Positions 11,237 through 22,958 of a DNA stretch of 64,000 bases are shown here, one piece after another. The stretch covers positions 54,773,513 to 54,837,512 of the forward strand of contig CM067539.1 in assembly GCA_034509755.1 (NCBI GenBank), written 5' to 3'. Both the position numbers and the translations under genes were made by a program. The notes beneath the pieces are model-generated. The model saw only the letters and a list, made by a program, of their open reading frames with translations, was not told the origin of the DNA and did not search any database. Each line of letters opens with the position of its first letter. Within the stretch, counting starts at the first letter, position 1. The stretch comes from Anisodus tanguticus (Eukaryota; Streptophyta; Magnoliopsida; Solanales; Solanaceae).

Positions 11237-12374
11237 TTATTAAATTTTCTTTCCAACATCTTGGATTTTGCCATTTGTTGAGTGCTAGGTCTTCAAATTA
11301 TCCTAGATGGAGTGGAAGTGTTTTTTACAATGTGTTGTAATATGGGATGGAAGTAGTTCTTCAAAGGTGTATAGGTGGGAAACATCTTGAAATGGTAAGG
11401 GACTTCTGTAAATGATGTTCTCAAAATGTCAATGATGCATCTGCTGTTGATAATAATTTTGCTTCTAGTTAGCATAGTTTCATCTCTTTTTTCTTTGTGT
11501 TGAGAGGGAGTTTTCTCAATTATGACGTACTCGGTTAGGTTGTCATTTAGGTCTCGGTTAGGGGCGACTTCAAAATTATGGTCTCATTCTTTCATTCTTT
11601 CCTTCTCTTCCCTTTGGTTCATGATCTGTGCAGTTGAATTAATCCCCCATGTGTCAGGACCTGAACCATGGTGGTGCTCTTCTACAACTTCTACACAGGC
11701 TCTTCCACTTCTGGAATTGAAAGATGGTGTACTCGATGAAATAGTTGAGGGTCGTGCAAGCTGCATAGGCTCTTCCAGTTCTGGAATTGAAAGATGAAGG
11801 CGTACTCGATGAAATAGTTGAGGGTGGTGCAAGCTGCCTGAGACATCACCATTATTAAATAAGTATTTTGCTTGTAGTTCAATTATATATAGGATACAAT
11901 CTACTTCACTATTTACAAAGTGGGAAAGAGACTTATGAATCACAGAGGGGAAAATATTTTTTAAAAATCAGAATATACTAGTTTGTTGCACTATGCTTGC
12001 GTGTGCAACGAGCGTGGTAGTACTAAGTAATGAGAAAATAATATATTGATACTTCTATAATCAAATATTTAATGATTATACTAATACAATATTAGAAAAT
12101 GATAGTGATTGTTGGAAAAAGATTGAAAATATTTGTACTTAACTCATGTTCCGGAGGTTGCTTGTTCTTGACTTCTTTATTCAGAAAAAAATTAAATTAA
12201 TAGACAGAAGTTTTTTTTTCTTTGGTTGAGGACAGAAGTTGTTACTATCTAGGGAGGAAAATGTTTTCCTAGATTTTTTTTTTTTGGAAAATAAGTGGGT
12301 TTCTTACTATTTTTTTCTATGCGACGGCTATTTTCCCATTGTTATTATATTATACACTATTAACTTGTGAAATA
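11237..12374. other. RHC1A-like 3' flank and intergenic DNA
   Basis: The 3' UTR probably runs to about 11480. A tandem duplication lies at 11698-11838 (listed separately). The rest is AT-rich and no gene is seen. Confidence 0.5.
11698..11838. repeat. Tandem duplication of about 70 bp, two copies
   Basis: Two adjacent copies share GGCTCTTCCA-TTCTGGAATTG, the sequence GTACTCGATGAAATAGTTGA and GTGCAAGCTGC. They differ by a few substitutions and a small indel. No longer array is present. Confidence 0.85.
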
Positions 12375-12578
12375 TTATTTATTTTTCTGGTAAGCATCTT
12401 TGTCAAATGAGGCATATTCTTCAGAATCTGTCGCAGGGACTGTTGGGAACACTGTGTCCAACACGTATTCAATTTTCTCCTGTCTCAACACTATTCGCAA
12501 ATTCCTTAACCAGTCAAGGTAGTTCGGTCCAGTAAGTTTATTCATCTCAATCAACATTTTCAACGACAAGCTCGACAT
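12375..12578 (-). pseudogene. Copia gag N-terminal fragment
   Basis: The minus-strand frame starts with ATG at 12578 and reads MSSLSLKMLIEMNKLTGPN, then YLDWLRNLRIVLRQEKIEYV and LDTVFP. The L-x-G-x-N-Y-x-x-W pattern is the typical start of plant copia gag (UBN2-like) proteins. The frame is cut after about 67 residues where the element ends. Confidence 0.75.
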
Positions 12579-13469
12579 CTTTTATAATCTGAAGGATTAG
12601 ATAGACCGGAAATCAAATTCAAAATCTATTTCCTATTATACACATTCATTTAGGCTAATCAACAAGGCCTTTTGTTTAATTAGCTGCCACTATTTAACAT
12701 ACTTTTACGACCCCATGGTAGAATACGAACCTACATTATTTTAGGTCATAATGGGCCAAGATCCAAGCCTATGTTATCTCCGCGTTTGCTTTGGCTGATA
12801 ACTTCAACAACATATCTTGGTAGGTTCTAAATCAATTGCAAAACTTATTCGCAACTCTTGGTTGATCAAATTATAACATTTAATCTTGTGTCCTTAGATT
12901 AGTCCGACACTTTGGCGCCAAGATTTGTCTAAGCAAGTCAACCCCATTACACGATTGTGTATGTATCTAAGCAAACTTGGCCTTTGTGAGCAAACACTTT
13001 GGTGTAACCACCCACAAAAGTTTATCATTTGCTTTTACGTTAAAACACATCTATGAAAGAGTCTAGGTCCTCGTAGACTTAGAGCAAATGCTTTGACATA
13101 AATATTTGTATCGCCGAAGAGGATTTTGCACTCTAACAATTATAATGGACGACATGTTTAAGTTAGACTTGTATTTAAAGTTTTGAGGAACATTTTAATT
13201 CAGGGTTCTAACCAAGATCAACACTTTAATGCCACATCCAATATGACATTTTAACAACATGCAAAACTAATAGCACATATAGTTTGGGAACCGTCAACCC
13301 AATATGCATGATAGTGCTCAGACAGTTATAGCGGACACTATTCTAGAAATGTAAATGACAAACATTTTTGACATTTAGCACATAAACAATATACTTATCA
13401 AATAAAATATTGTATAATAATAATCTTGGGTTAAACATTCTGAACTCAATTTTTTTTTTATGGACAGGT

Positions 13470-13762
13470 GGGGCCGCGACGCAATTGATTAGCGCCGCGG
13501 CGCCACTGTGGCAGTAGCCTTTCGGCTTCTGGAAAATTGCATTAGCACCACGGCGTTGCAGAGACAGAAACATTTCTGCTTCTGCAAATGCTTTAGCGCC
13601 GCGGCGCTCCACCATGGACCCGCGACGCCTATTGTCCAGTGAGTTCATATTTTTCAAAACGACGTATTAGCGCTGCGGCGCTCCACCATAGAGTCGCGGC
13701 GCCGCCTTGAAACCCTAGCCAGCGCCGCGACGCCCTATCAAAGGGCTGCGGCGCCGACGTCC
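13470..13762. repeat. Cluster of GCGCCGCGGCGC palindromes in the copia leader
   Basis: At least six dispersed copies of a near-palindromic GCGCCGCGGCGC-type core (about 13491, 13592, 13672, 13696, 13721, 13746), spaced 20-100 bp apart in otherwise AT-rich DNA. Each can form a strong hairpin. Confidence 0.8.
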
Positions 13763-14126
13763 TAACAAACGTTTCTGTGTTGATTTTCAAAAAATCATTC
13801 AACCCCTAAATCCAATTTAGGGATCAATTCACAGGTCCTTAATCATCACCCACCATTATCAATAACGCCCATTCGACCATCATCCGTTCTTACTTGTTCT
13901 TAGCCGTGCACCTTGCAATGAGCCGGACAACGCACTTTAGCTTAGTTCGAGTTAGATTGGAATGACTTCCTCGAGTTAGCGTATGAGATAATTTAGGGTA
14001 ACATAAAAAAGGTCAACATTTATTCAAGATACGTAGGATTTCAAGGAACCTTATTTTAATCCAATTTTATGTTCAACTCATATTATTATTTTATTCAATT
14101 GTTAAATAACCATTAAACCAGCCTGG

Positions 14127-14139
14127 GCTCTGATACCAC
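14127..14139 (-). other. Primer-binding site of the copia element
   Basis: The minus strand reads GTGGTATCAGAGC, complementary to the 3' end of initiator tRNA-Met, directly after the LTR end CCCTACA. This fixes the element's orientation and the LTR border. Confidence 0.85.
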
Positions 14140-15645
14140 TGTAGGGTTTTTGTTGGGTACAAAGCATATAAGTAGTGCACAACGGAAGTTTAAAAGTTTG
14201 TTTCTTACTGACCCCAACAATAATTTTTGGTATGGTTATACAACAATGAAACTTGTAACATAAAAACATTTACTTACAAGTTACAATAATCTGGAGTCTT
14301 TATCTACTGTGAGGTGCACACGCGGTTGCCCTTCCGATTGCAAGCTCCAAGCTTCAATGTATTTCTCATTCGGAAAGCTAGAAAATCCGGCAGAGGTTCG
14401 AGAGAGTATTTTATTCTAAGTCTCTAAGACTTAGAATGTTATTCTGAAAAATTGGTATTGAATAATGAGGTGAATGACTCTATTTATAGTTGAAAAATAG
14501 GTCAAAATCGGATTAGGGTTTGACCTTGGTCTTGACCCAAAAATCGAGGCGCAGGCGCGCGGCGCTCGACTTCATTTTTCGTGCATTCTTAATTAAATCA
14601 AAAATCCAATTTTGACTTAATTAAAACAATCATTATTCATTTAAATATCTCGATTCCAAATCGAACATTTAATTACTCTCTCAATACATCCTTAGATCGA
14701 AACGGAAAACCGATATAGTGTGACCCTACATGCCTTCTCATATCGACATTAATCAAATTAAGGTCTACACGGAACTCCTAGACGGGGCCGGAAGACGAAC
14801 TCAATATGTGAAGTACGTTTACGCAAATCCAGTAAACTTAACCTTTATGTGGTAAGATAAAATCCTTTCATTCACGACACACCCGATCAAGCTTAGGATT
14901 TGTCAAGTGTCTATCAAATGGCTGAATCATGGTATCTCATCTATATTAGTTGACGACTAGACCATATTCTAAATATGTCTATTGCGTTGGCCAACGACTT
15001 AGTCAACCTAATATCACTGAGAATCCGAGTGTTCTCTCGAATATACATTCGAGGAATGAATCCTAATCTTGGCTCAACTACCACCTTCAATCCACATCGT
15101 AATGTACCCAATACAAGCCGTATCTCAACCTACAAGGCATTTGAGCTTAGGACGGGATCAAAGTACATTACTTTGTAGATAAGGTGCGTATTGACCTCAA
15201 GTCTAAGGACTTCTATCTCCCACACACTGATCATACGTTAGACAAGTATAACAAACAATATATCAGCAGGGTATATCAATACTTCCAAAGTATCCATGTG
15301 TCCATCACGAGTAACCATTACTCGTAGCAGGTGAGACATACTACATCCTCTAAGGATGTGATGCAGACCACATATCGACTTATCACATATCATCGATATC
15401 CCATTCTCGATGATCATTAGTCGAGACTTTTTAAAGTTACGCTCTATCATAAAATATCTCACTCTATTAATGACAACGTAAGCTCAAGGGATGCACATTA
15501 ATGAATAATTACAAACAATCAAATAATAATTCAATAATTGCAAATGCCAAAATATTAATCTCCATTAATAATAATATGAATGTGTATAAAGTACATTTGT
15601 CCTAATAAAGATTGTCTCTAGGACATAAATATATTTTCACAAACA
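14140..15645 (-). repeat. 5' LTR of the truncated copia element (about 1.5 kb)
   Basis: On the minus strand it begins TGTTTGTGAAAATATATTT and ends AAAAACCCTACA, with TG..CA termini. The border next to the PBS is firm. The outer border at 15645 is inferred from the TG terminus and from the start of LINE coding sequence immediately beyond. Confidence 0.7.
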
Positions 15646-18600
15646 TGCTTCATTTTTGGATGTGGTCAAGGAAAACTGGGAGACAGATGTGGTGGCAAAC
15701 TCTTTCTTTACTTTCAATGTCAAATTGACGAAGTTGAAAAAGGTTCTGTCTACTTGGAGCAGATCTACTTATGGTGATATATTTCAGCAAATTACGAATC
15801 TTGAAGAAGTTATCAAAGCCCATGAGGCTATGTTTGAAGCAAATTCATCATATGCTAATAGATGAGAAATTGATGAAAGTGAATGCAGATTTGACAAGGA
15901 TCTTACATCTTGAGGAGGAGTTTTGGAAGCAGAAAGTTGGTATGTCTTGGTTTCAGGATGGGATAAGAATTCCAAATTCTTTCATGCGCATGTGAATGGA
16001 AGAAGAAAAAAGTTGCATCTTAGAAGGATCCAAAACAGTCAGGGTCAGTGGGTGGATACTGAGCAGGAGATAGCAGATGAGGCAGTGAGATTTTTTCAGG
16101 CTCAATTCCTTGAAACTGAGCCTCCTAATCAGGTTGACATATTTCAACATGTTCCATCTTTGATCACAAGGGAACAGAATGACATTCTTGTTGCTATGCC
16201 TACAAAAAAAGAGGTGAAACAGGCTGTTTTTGGTCTAAACAGCTCAAGTGCAGGTGGTCCTGATGGTTATACAGGTCTATTTTTCCAAACATGTTGGGAC
16301 ATTGTTGGTGATGACCTGTTTCACATGGTTTGGGACTTCTTCCAGGGGTTAAAATTACCAAGGTACATAACTCATACCAATCACCTTGTATTGCTGCCAA
16401 AAAAGAATGATGTTAAGACATTTAGTGATATGAGGCCTATAAGTCTGAGCAACTTTGTTAATAAGGTGTTTTCAAGGGTTGTGCATGAGAGAATGGCCCC
16501 TCTTCTGTCTGACTTGATTTCCCAAAATCAGGTAGGTTTTGTGAGGGGTAGGATTATTATTGAAAATATTTTGCTAACACAAGAGATTATTACTGACATA
16601 AGGCTTAGAACCAAAAGTGGGAACCACCAATTTGTGCCTAATGTTGTGATGAAGTTGGACATGACCAAAGCATATACTAGGCTATCATGGGGTTTCCTCA
16701 CAAAGGTTCTAAAGAAATTTGGTTTTTGTGAAGGTTCATCAACTTGATCTATGACATTATTGGTAACAACTGGTATTATGTGCTTATAAATGGCCAACCA
16801 CATGGTTTCTTCCATTCTATCAGGGGTGTGAAACAGGGTGATCCTTTATCCCCTACTTTATTCATATTGGCTGCTGAAGTGTTATCTAGAGCTTTGAATG
16901 CTTTACATGATAATCTATGGTTTTGTGGATTTGGTTTGCCAAAGTGGAGTCCAAGAATCAACCACTTAGCCTATGCTGATGACACCATCATTTTTTCATC
17001 ATCATGTTAGATCTCTTTGAAGCTGATTATGGATGTTTTGGCAGATTATGAGAAGTCTTCTGGACAATTGATCAATAAGGCCAAGAGTTCTGTATATTTG
17101 CATGATAGAGTGGATGAAGAGGTGTTTCAGAAAGTTGAAAGGGTTACTGGTATAGGGAGGAAGGAGTTTCCTCTTATGTACCTTGGTTGTCCTATCTATT
17201 ATGCAAGAAGTAGAATGTCTTTCTATTCAGAACTCATTACTAAAGTCAGAAACAGGTTACAAGGTTGGAAAGGCAAGCTTTTGTCATTTGGTGGAAGGGC
17301 TGTGCTATTAAAACATATTCTGCAGGCAATGCCTATACATTTGTTGTCTGTTGTTGATCCACCATCCTTTGTGATTGAAAAACTTAACAAGATCTTTGCC
17401 AAGTTCTTTTGGAGGAACAATATTGGTGAACGGGGTACACATTGGACTGGTTGGAACACAGTTTGTTTGCCTCATGATGAGGGTGGTTTGGGATTCAGAT
17501 CACTTAGTGATATGTCTATGGCATTGTTTGCTAAGTTATGGTGGAACTTCAGGACAAAAACAACCTTGTGGAGTGCTTTCATGAGCAACAAGTACTTGAA
17601 GAAAAACAATTATGTGCTTGTACCTTGGAAGAGAGGTTCACACATTTTGAGGAAGTTACTTCAGACTAGGGACCTAATTGATCACCAAATATGGTGGCAG
17701 CTCAGAATGGGTTCATCATTGTTTTGATTTGACAACTGGACAGGTTTGGGCCCCTTATATTTCATCACACCACCTGAATTTTATTGCAATGAGGAGATCA
17801 ACAATGTGAGTGATGTGGTGACTGAGGGTAGGCGGCATGAGCCTACTATCAGAAATAACTTACCTGAGCAGCTTGTATAGTACATAATGAATGAAGTACA
17901 ACCACCTGCTAGGGGAGATGAATTGGATAAGCCTTGTTGGATGCTAGAACCTAGAGGTCATTTCACTGTCAAGTCAGCATGGGAGTACATCAGAAGTAGA
18001 AAAGAAAAAAGGGATGTGTTTAAGAAGATTTGGGTGAAAGGATTGTCATTCAAGATTTCTCTTTTGATATGGAGAGTTTGGCATTTCAAAGTATCATTAG
18101 ATGATGTGATCAGAAACTGGGGTTATCATATGCCATCTATGTGTCTATGTTGTGCTCAAACTGAGGAAACTGTTCCTCATATTTTCTTGACATGTGATAC
18201 TGCTCAACAGACTTGGTCTTATTTTTGTCGTGCGGCAGGTATCAACATTGCAGGATTGCATTTGCATCAGGTCCTTATGAAGTGGTGGTGTGCAGATGTT
18301 ATGCGCAGAATTCAGTCCATATATTATGCAGTTCCTTCCATTAATGTATGGGAGTTATGGAAGAGGAGAAATGGGGACAAGCACAACAAAAAGGTTACCA
18401 CTGCAAGAGTGATATATCAAGTTTCTAGCACAATTCAACAGTTGGTAAGCCTAAGGAAACCTGGGATCAAATCAGTTCCACATAGATGGCATGATATATT
18501 GCAGATCTTGGAAAATTTTATTCCAAAATTGCAAGTGACTAAGGTGATGTGGAACCTACCTCCGGATGGCTTTTGGAAGTGTTAACACAGATGGTGCTAC

Positions 18601-19041
18601 TAGGGGTAATCCGGGTAGAAGTTCCTTTGCATTTTGTGTGAGAAACCATCTTGGTGATTTGGTGTATGCCAAAGCAAAAGAAATGGAGGATGCTATTAAT
18701 ACAGAATCTGAGGCCATGGCATTGCTTGAGGCTGCTAGATACTGCTTATCTCATCATGTGTTTTCCTTTATTCTAGAGACTGATTCTCTATTAACGAAGC
18801 ACATATTGGATAGGGAATGGAGACCACCATGAAATATTACCTTTTTGGTGGAAGAACTATTGGAGATCATTGACAATTCTGATGTACAGGTTTGGCATAT
18901 CCTGAGGGAAGGTAATCAATTAGCTGATCAGTTAGCTAATGTTGCATTGGACCATGGAGATGTGGAGGTGCAGGCCTTTGCTGAACTTGGACTAAGGGAA
19001 GGAAAATTCTCAATAGTGACAAGTTGCAATGTCCCTATTTG
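15646..19041 (+). pseudogene. L1-type LINE ORF2, 5'-truncated and decayed
   Basis: Coding similarity begins just inside 15646 (FLDVVKENW). It runs through the pre-RT region (DLTRILHLEEEFWKQK, KNSKFFHAHVNGRRKK), the RT palm (GPDGYTGLFFQ, PISLSNFVNKVFSRV, GVKQGDPLSPTLF and the catalytic AYADD near 16970-16985), the zinc-binding RVT domain (17887-18585, CLCC..H..CDTAQQTW) and an RNase H domain (18587-19041, VNTDGATRGNPG, ETDSL, EGNQLADQLAN). The APE endonuclease and ORF1 are missing. Lesions include frameshifts near 15860, 15960, 16745 and 18580 and in-frame stops at 17008, 17725, 17878 and 18830. RNase H at the C-terminus is typical of plant L1 elements. Confidence 0.88.
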
Positions 19042-20349
19042 AGAATCAGGACCAAAAAGAGATATACATGCTGATGGATGGTGTTTGGATGTGGAAGAGG
19101 CCATACTATCATGTTCAACTCCATTTGGAGGAGAACATGGTAGTAATTTTTCATGATAATTCCTTTTTCTGTTTTGCAGGTTGCATTATCATATTAGATG
19201 CAGTTGGTGATCAAATAAAAACCACCAGTTCTGCAGATAGTAATACTACTGTTTCTATCAATGATCCATGTTATAGTGGAAATGATTTGGTGCAAAAATG
19301 GTTCACAATGGATTGGTTCTACTGGTGCACAGCTCTGTGGAATGTGCAGAACAATGCAGTGTGCTATCTTTATACTCAATTCCTTTGGGAGATGAGTATA
19401 GGGATAGCTCTTTTAACTAACCTTGTATTCTTTTTGGCAGGTCTTGAGAAGCATATAAGACATGATATAGAACTGTTGGACAGTATCAAGGATGACTACT
19501 ACTACTATTACATTGATCTGGGCACAAGAATGGTATGTACACAAAAGCAACAGTGCAACACAGAGAATTCAAGCCAAGATCAGGACTGTCTAGGACTACT
19601 ACAAGGCTAAACATGATCTACCTATTGACTAAGGCACAGTGTGTGGTATTAGCAAGTTTTGCTCATTCTACTGTGTCCATGACAATAGATGGAAAGTGTC
19701 CCTATCCTTATAAAAAGTGGAACCTAACTGCACCTTGGATACTCAGTGAAAAACACATTTTGAAGGCTACTAACTACTACTTACTACTGTTGGAACATAG
19801 CAACTTAGCTTTTAAAAAAAAAAATAATGCTTGATGGGAAGGACACACACATGGAAGATCTTTGATCCTTCCATCGGAAATGAAGTGATTCATACAGGAC
19901 ACAATGCATTATGGAATTATGGTGCATCACAGTATTTACAGGTCCTTTCACAGGTTTGGATTTTTTTGTACTGCTTTATTGATCCTATATTTATAGGATA
20001 TGATATGAAGTGGCCAATTTATATATGGAAAAAGCCTACTGATGCATGGAAGAATTTTTGAAGACAGATCTATTGTAAGGACAAGACATAATTGTGTATT
20101 GAATATAGTTCAGTCTCTGCTTTTATCTTTAGTTAGTCATTTTGCTGAACTTGTGACAATACATGGTATGTGTTTGGTTCTTTATAAAGGAGGGTGCGGA
20201 CAGAATTTCTGACTGGACATGCAGCTTTTGGTTTATTGAGGGGATATGGATACTCACCTGCTGCACATAACTACTTGATGAGAAGAACACAACTTGTTGT
20301 TAGTGATTCGAAATTCTGCCTTTTTTTCTCCCAATTTCCCACTCTTTCT
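19042..20349 (+). other. Sequence between the L1 RNase H and the pararetrovirus
   Basis: No protein domain is recognised. Short open stretches (for example 19029-19610) show no family signature. By position this could be the long 3' tail of the L1 element, interrupted by the virus. The right-hand virus flank (39452-40480) has a similar texture but I could not align the two. No poly(A) end is seen. Confidence 0.35.
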
Positions 20350-20958
20350 GATTAATCTTATATTAACTAAGAGTATTATAAGAACACAGATTATATACTT
20401 TGATAATTTATGATTAGAACCATACTGGTAGGAGCACAACACCGGCGAAAAGACGATCAGAGGATACCCGTAACTGGACTCCCAAGCTCCCAGGCGAAAG
20501 AAGTACCCGCGGCGGAAGGCATAGGGGAAACTACAGGCCATAGGAGGGTGAGACTACTTCGGTGATCTGATTATCTGCTCAGAGGTATGTGCTTTAACCA
20601 TGTGTTTCTAATTATGATTTGGATAAGTATATTATCTCGTTGTTATGATACTTGGACGTTGATATTAGATTATGATTATACTGTTCCGATAAATGATATA
20701 GATTATACTGTTGATGTTTGGATTGCTGATAAGAGATTATACACTTGATTATTAAAAAATGAAATTGAGTTTGAGATTATCGCTTAGATCATTACCTGAT
20801 TATAATTCGATTAACGATGAAAAGAGTTTAGATAAATTGATTAAAGAGATTACCGTCTATGTTCTAGCCTCTAGGGGTATATAGATGATGAAAAGATCCG
20901 CAGATCAGCCCGATCAGAAATTGGTATCAGAGCTTGTAATTAGAACAAGTGTTTAAAA
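20350..20958 (+). other. Copy 1 viral leader with tRNA-Met primer site
   Basis: The leader runs from the copy start to the first frame. It holds the primer-binding site TGGTATCAGAGC at 20922-20933, complementary to initiator tRNA-Met, as in other Caulimoviridae. A well-formed splice-donor-like CAGAG/GTATGT lies near 20583; its use is unknown. Bases 20497-20924 have no counterpart in copy 2. Confidence 0.75.
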
Positions 20959-21321
20959 ATGAAAAGACATCCATCGTTTAGCCAAGTTAGACAGTTAAAT
21001 CAGATTTTATGGAGATTAAGAAAGAATAGACGATCATTATTAAAATTAAGAAGCGAAAACATAATAATAATTGAAGCCCAAGATAAAATGATAATAAATA
21101 AAAGAATAGCCGAAATGGAAATGTTAAGGATAATAGAAAATGGAGTAACTGAGATAGACATGTTAAGAACGGAAAATGATAATAAAAAGTTAGAACTACT
21201 TAATGAAAAGATACGAGCATATAGAATATTAGTAGGAATAAATACTCAGATTTATGAAATAAATGAATTTATAGAGAATATAAAATCAGATTTAAGAATG
21301 GAAATAGAACACTATGGATAA
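20959..21321 (+). CDS. Pararetrovirus copy 1, small coiled-coil ORF1
   Basis: An intact frame of 120 residues from ATG 20959 to TAA 21319-21321. It is very rich in Ile, Leu, Lys, Arg and Glu with heptad-like spacing over most of its length, and the N-terminus is basic (RLRKNRRSLLKLR). No known domain is recognised. It overlaps the next frame by the eight bases ATGGATAA. The copy 2 counterpart (30197-30559) is also uninterrupted and differs at only a few positions, so this is one of the best-preserved frames. A virion-associated or structural role is possible but unproven. Confidence 0.7.
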   Translation: MKRHPSFSQVRQLNQILWRLRKNRRSLLKLRSENIIIIEAQDKMIINKRIAEMEMLRIIENGVTEIDMLRTENDNKKLELLNEKIRAYRILVGINTQIYEINEFIENIKSDLRMEIEHYG

Positions 21322-21691
21322 AAATAGATTAACACAACAACAAGAACAAAAGGTACAGCTTAGAAAGAATAGCAGAGAAACCACTTACATATGGTAGAGA
21401 TATAAACCAACATATTATAAGTTGTAGAATAGGAGTAAAGATAATTGAAGAAAAAGATCAACAACTATTAGACAAGCATATAACGATAAATAAATTAGAG
21501 GAAAAAATTGTATTTTTACGAAATTTATCAGTCCTAAGAGAAGAAAGAATTAGGCAAAAAGAAGATGAAATCGAAAAGATTAAAAACCAAAGAACTAGAA
21601 GATCAGATAAAAAATGAAAATGAAATAAAAGAATTAAAAGAGATAATAACGAGAACAATATCGCTATATTAATTTGCTAAAATATGGATAA
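21314..21691 (+). pseudogene. Pararetrovirus copy 1, small coiled-coil ORF2 (interrupted)
   Basis: Starts at ATG 21314 inside ATGGATAA and by context ends at the TAA of a second ATGGATAA at 21684-21691, giving about 125 codons. The body is charged and coiled-coil-like (EEKDQQLLDKH, KLEEKIVFLRNL). An indel near 21356 breaks the frame early, with further small differences from copy 2 near 21527-21605. Function unknown. Confidence 0.55.
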
Positions 21692-22958
21692 AGAAAAGGA
21701 GAATAAATTAGAACCTAAAGACCTTTACTATCAAATGAATACTTATGAAGGAGGAACCAACCAAACATTAAGTTTCGGACCGAGATACTTATCAAAAGAT
21801 TCAAGAAGAAAGAGATGAAGTATCGAGTAAAGAAGATATTTAAAACAAAATGGTTTGAAAGAAATAAGGAAATAAGATATATCGCCCATAAACATGAAAA
21901 CATAATTGATACAACGAGTACAAATGGAAAAACCAAGATTAATTTGATAAATGATGAAGTAATAAAAAGAGAATTAGCCAAACTATCGACTAAAGAAGCA
22001 AAGAAATATAGAAATATTTACTTTGGAGGAGTAGAGTTTACGATAAAAGCATACTTTCAAAAGAATATTGATACGCCCATACGGATATATGTATTAGATG
22101 ACGAGAATACTAGGAAATTTGCAAGATGCATTAATATCAGTAATTAAAGGAAATTTAATATATCAGAAGTTAAAATTTACTATACAACCAGACTTTAGTG
22201 TATCGCTAAAAGATGAACATAAGGATTTAGCTTTAACATTATATTATAAATTAGATGGAATAGAAATGCCACCAGGAAGCAAAGTAATGAGTATAGAGAC
22301 TAAAATGATATACGCCTTAACAGGAAACCATCATATAAGAAAACAACATGAGATGAATATAATAGTACCAAGAATGTATAAAGAAATACTTGAGCAGATA
22401 GAGCATAAGGAGAACTCTAAGATTACTATACCAGAAGAAATATGCATGGATTTTAGAACCAGAACATTGACACCGTCAAGAAGACTAATTCAAGAATAGA
22501 TGGATCAAGATTAAGCATAACTAGAGAATCGGTACACGCTACCCCAAATAGAACCAAGGACTATCGACTTAATAAACGTAGATAGTAATAGATTAAAAAT
22601 CAAGGTTATAATCTTTAAAAATATGATTACTATGGATGGAATAGCAGAAATCAATACTGGAGCAATTAAAAGTTTTATACATATAAACAAGATTAATGAA
22701 AACGAGTGCAGTGTAATAGAACCACAGACTTATAATTACCCAGAAAATGAAAGAGAGATAATAATCACTAAAAGTGTAAATTTAAGATTTAAGATCCAAG
22801 ACTTAGAATATAAGATTAATATTGGAGTAATAGAATATGATAGCTTAAATGAATTATTATTAGGAAGTGATTTTTTATCTATGATTAGTTATAAGATAAA
22901 CAATAACGGAATAGAGATTAATGATCAAGGTAAAACCAGATTTATTAATAAAATATGA
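21684..22958 (+). pseudogene. Pararetrovirus copy 1, movement protein with C-terminal protease-like domain (interrupted)
   Basis: The region spans about 425 codons. The N-terminal and central parts (IFKTKWFERNKEIRYI, IYFGGVEFTIKAYF, LIYQKLKFTIQPDFSVSLKD, KMIYALTGNHH) have the features of a 30K-superfamily cell-to-cell movement protein of Caulimoviridae. The C-terminal 110 residues look like a degenerate retropepsin: an INTGA box at the catalytic position and LNELLLGSDFL near the end. Breaks are visible near 21780 (frameshift), 22095 (frameshift) and 22498 (stop). The last frame segment (22623-22958) is open to the TGA, which overlaps the next ATG as ATGA. Confidence 0.7.

Larger units (their letters stand above)
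12375..15645 (-). mobile_element. Truncated Ty1/copia retrotransposon (5' LTR, leader, gag start)
   Basis: Read on the minus strand, the order is: LTR (15645 to 14140), primer-binding site (14139 to 14127), a leader of about 1.5 kb, then the beginning of gag (12578 to 12375). The element stops there, so protease, integrase, RT and the 3' LTR are absent. Its right edge abuts the truncated L1 LINE directly at 15645/15646. No target duplication can be assessed. Confidence 0.75.

Noticed and set aside
11584..11943. Minus-strand 119-residue frame downstream of the RING gene
   Set aside because: It mostly translates the tandem duplication and the 3' UTR, with no recognisable domain and no start context.
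13343..13657. Minus-strand 104-residue frame in the copia leader
   Set aside because: It is produced by the GC-palindrome cluster, and no family similarity is visible.
20497..20924. The 428 bp missing from copy 2 as a spliced intron
   Set aside because: The borders of the missing segment (AAAGAAG.. and ..AAATTGG) are not GT..AG and it removes part of the primer site, so a genomic deletion or joining event is more likely than loss by splicing.
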